From the NCBI GenBank assembly GCA_964408735.1, contig CAYPAX010000103.1:1-16215 (forward strand): a stretch of DNA of 16,215 nt. Reading direction: 5' to 3'. Of the stretch, positions 15,408 to 16,215 are shown one piece after another. The first letter of the stretch is position 1; the number at the start of each line of letters is the position of its first letter. The DNA comes from UBA7887 sp964408735 (GTDB lineage Bacteria; Pseudomonadota; Alphaproteobacteria; UBA7887). The notes beneath the pieces were generated by a model. The model was not told the DNA's origin. It did no database searches and saw only the letters and a list, made by a program, of their open reading frames with translations. The position numbers and the translations under genes were made by a program.

Positions 15408-15566
15408 GGGGGAGCGGAGGCGGAGAAAGCGCAACGAAACCGTCAGAACTCAATGTCCCGAGCCCGGGCAGGATGACCGCTCTTACCCAGATCGAGACTA
15501 ACTGATCGCGCCCCTCAAACCGTGAATAGTGGCCCTAACGGTCATGCAGACCGGCATCAATTTGCT
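15408..15566. other. Spacer between convergent SDR and TPR genes
   Basis: This region holds the 3' ends of the operon and of the minus-strand TPR gene. The only clear symmetry is the 8-base palindrome GCCCGGGC near 15459-15467, which has no loop and no T-run, so I do not call a terminator. No gene is supported here. Confidence 0.4.
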
Positions 15567-16133
15567 CTATTTCAGCTCTTCCAATAGCGCCTTCGCGTCA
15601 TTTAGATCGGCGGTGTCGAAACCCTCGGTGAACCAGTCGTAAATGGATGCGAGGAGGTCGCGGGCTTCTGCTTTCTTGCCCTGATCGCGCCGAAGACGGG
15701 CAAGACTCATCGCCGCACGAAGCTCCAACGACTTTGCCTGCTGACGGCTGGCGAGGTCGATTGCCCGTTGAAATGCCATAGAGGCCTCGTTGATATTGGT
15801 TCTCCTGAGCAATTCGCCATGCAACCGATGTAGTTCCGACTCGTAGAAGCGCTCGCCGGTTCGCCGGGCGACTTCTAGTCCTTCGTCATTAGCCGTGATC
15901 GCATCGTCAGTCTTACCGAGCTGCATGCAGGCTTCGCCAAGCAAGGCCAAGAAATGAGGCTCAAACACACCGGCGCCCGTTGCACACCAACCCGATATTC
16001 CCCCACGCATACGATCTATTTCGTCGCCGTCTGCATCTTGTGGAGACCTCGCTTGCATTGCATCCACCCATGCCTGCCAGAACGGGCCTGAAGCCAGAAA
16101 CATGGCATAAACCTTCTCTTCGGCCAGCGTCAT
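15567..16133 (-). CDS. TPR-repeat protein, probable C-terminal remnant of a cyclase/ATPase regulator
   Basis: The 188-residue product consists of helical TPR-like repeats (about 57-92, 97-132, 134-170). The blocks GERFYESELHRLHGELL (93-109), QQAKSLELRAAMSLARL (131-147) and DLLASIYDWFTEGFDTADLNDAKALLEEL (159-187) are typical of the extreme C-terminus of very large proteins that join a nucleotide-cyclase or winged-helix domain, an AAA ATPase and TPRs. None of those upstream domains is present. The reading frame stays open and family-like for about eleven codons before the ATG, then changes character and stops at 16206-16208. That suggests the 5' part was lost. Codon use looks less GC-biased than in the operon. 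It is probably a non-functional fragment, though a small TPR protein cannot be excluded. Confidence 0.6.
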   Translation of the reverse strand: MTLAEEKVYAMFLASGPFWQAWVDAMQARSPQDADGDEIDRMRGGISGWCATGAGVFEPHFLALLGEACMQLGKTDDAITANDEGLEVARRTGERFYESELHRLHGELLRRTNINEASMAFQRAIDLASRQQAKSLELRAAMSLARLRRDQGKKAEARDLLASIYDWFTEGFDTADLNDAKALLEELK

Positions 16134-16166
16134 CAGAGCAGCGGCGCAGTCGCTTACAGCGGCCAG

Positions 16167-16215
16167 TGAGGTGGTCCCACATTGTTGGACAGGTTGGCGG
16201 CCTAGTTAAGGTGTA
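16167..16215. mobile_element. Possible end of an IS3-family insertion sequence (partial)
   Basis: From 16167 the sequence reads TGAGGTGGTCCCACATTGTT and continues with a GGACAGGTTGG segment and TTAAGG up to the window edge. It starts with TG, and its layout recalls the terminal repeats of IS2/IS3-type elements. The TPR frame loses its family character at this same place. Only one end is visible, with no transposase and no flanking duplication, so the call rests on resemblance. Confidence 0.35.

Noticed and set aside
15450..15480. Rho-independent terminator at the GCCCGGGC palindrome
   Set aside because: The palindrome has no loop and no following T-run on either strand.

Overview
The window is GC-rich, tightly packed DNA of the kind found in a proteobacterium, most likely an alphaproteobacterium. 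That placement rests on overall protein character and on the style of the leucine-degradation (Liu-type) enzymes, not on a marker gene. No rRNA, tRNA or CRISPR array is visible.

Left part (80-3260, minus strand): a two-gene envelope unit. The upstream gene encodes a secreted protein with a fibronectin-III-like domain and an Arg/Glu repeat tail. The downstream gene encodes a 683-residue predicted outer-membrane beta-barrel. Neither matches a family I can name. A 290-base spacer follows, then a small four-helix membrane protein resembling MerC (3557-3937, plus). It converges with a family III (CaiB/BaiF) CoA-transferase (3938-5146, minus), and the two stop codons abut.

Centre (5225-15407, plus strand): nine head-to-tail genes with overlaps or gaps of 27 bases or less, which look like one operon of about 10 kb. 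The order is: two tandem paralogous Amidohydro_2 hydrolases, methylcrotonyl-CoA carboxylase beta subunit, a LiuC-type methylglutaconyl-CoA hydratase, a multi-pass K+-channel-like protein, methylcrotonyl-CoA carboxylase alpha (biotin) subunit, HMG-CoA lyase, an SLC13-like anion permease, and an SDR dehydrogenase. The four Liu enzymes together convert 3-methylcrotonyl-CoA to acetoacetate and acetyl-CoA. Isovaleryl-CoA dehydrogenase (liuA) and a LiuR-type regulator, often present in such clusters, are absent here. The hydrolase pair, permease, SDR and divergent CoA-transferase suggest that the operon feeds the lower leucine pathway from an imported organic acid, lactone or ester rather than only from leucine. 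That is inference.

Right end (15408-16215): a 159-base spacer, then a minus-strand 188-residue TPR protein that looks like the C-terminal remnant of a large cyclase/ATPase-TPR regulator. Its upstream side runs into a sequence resembling the end of an IS3-family insertion sequence, so the window probably stops at a transposon-scarred boundary.
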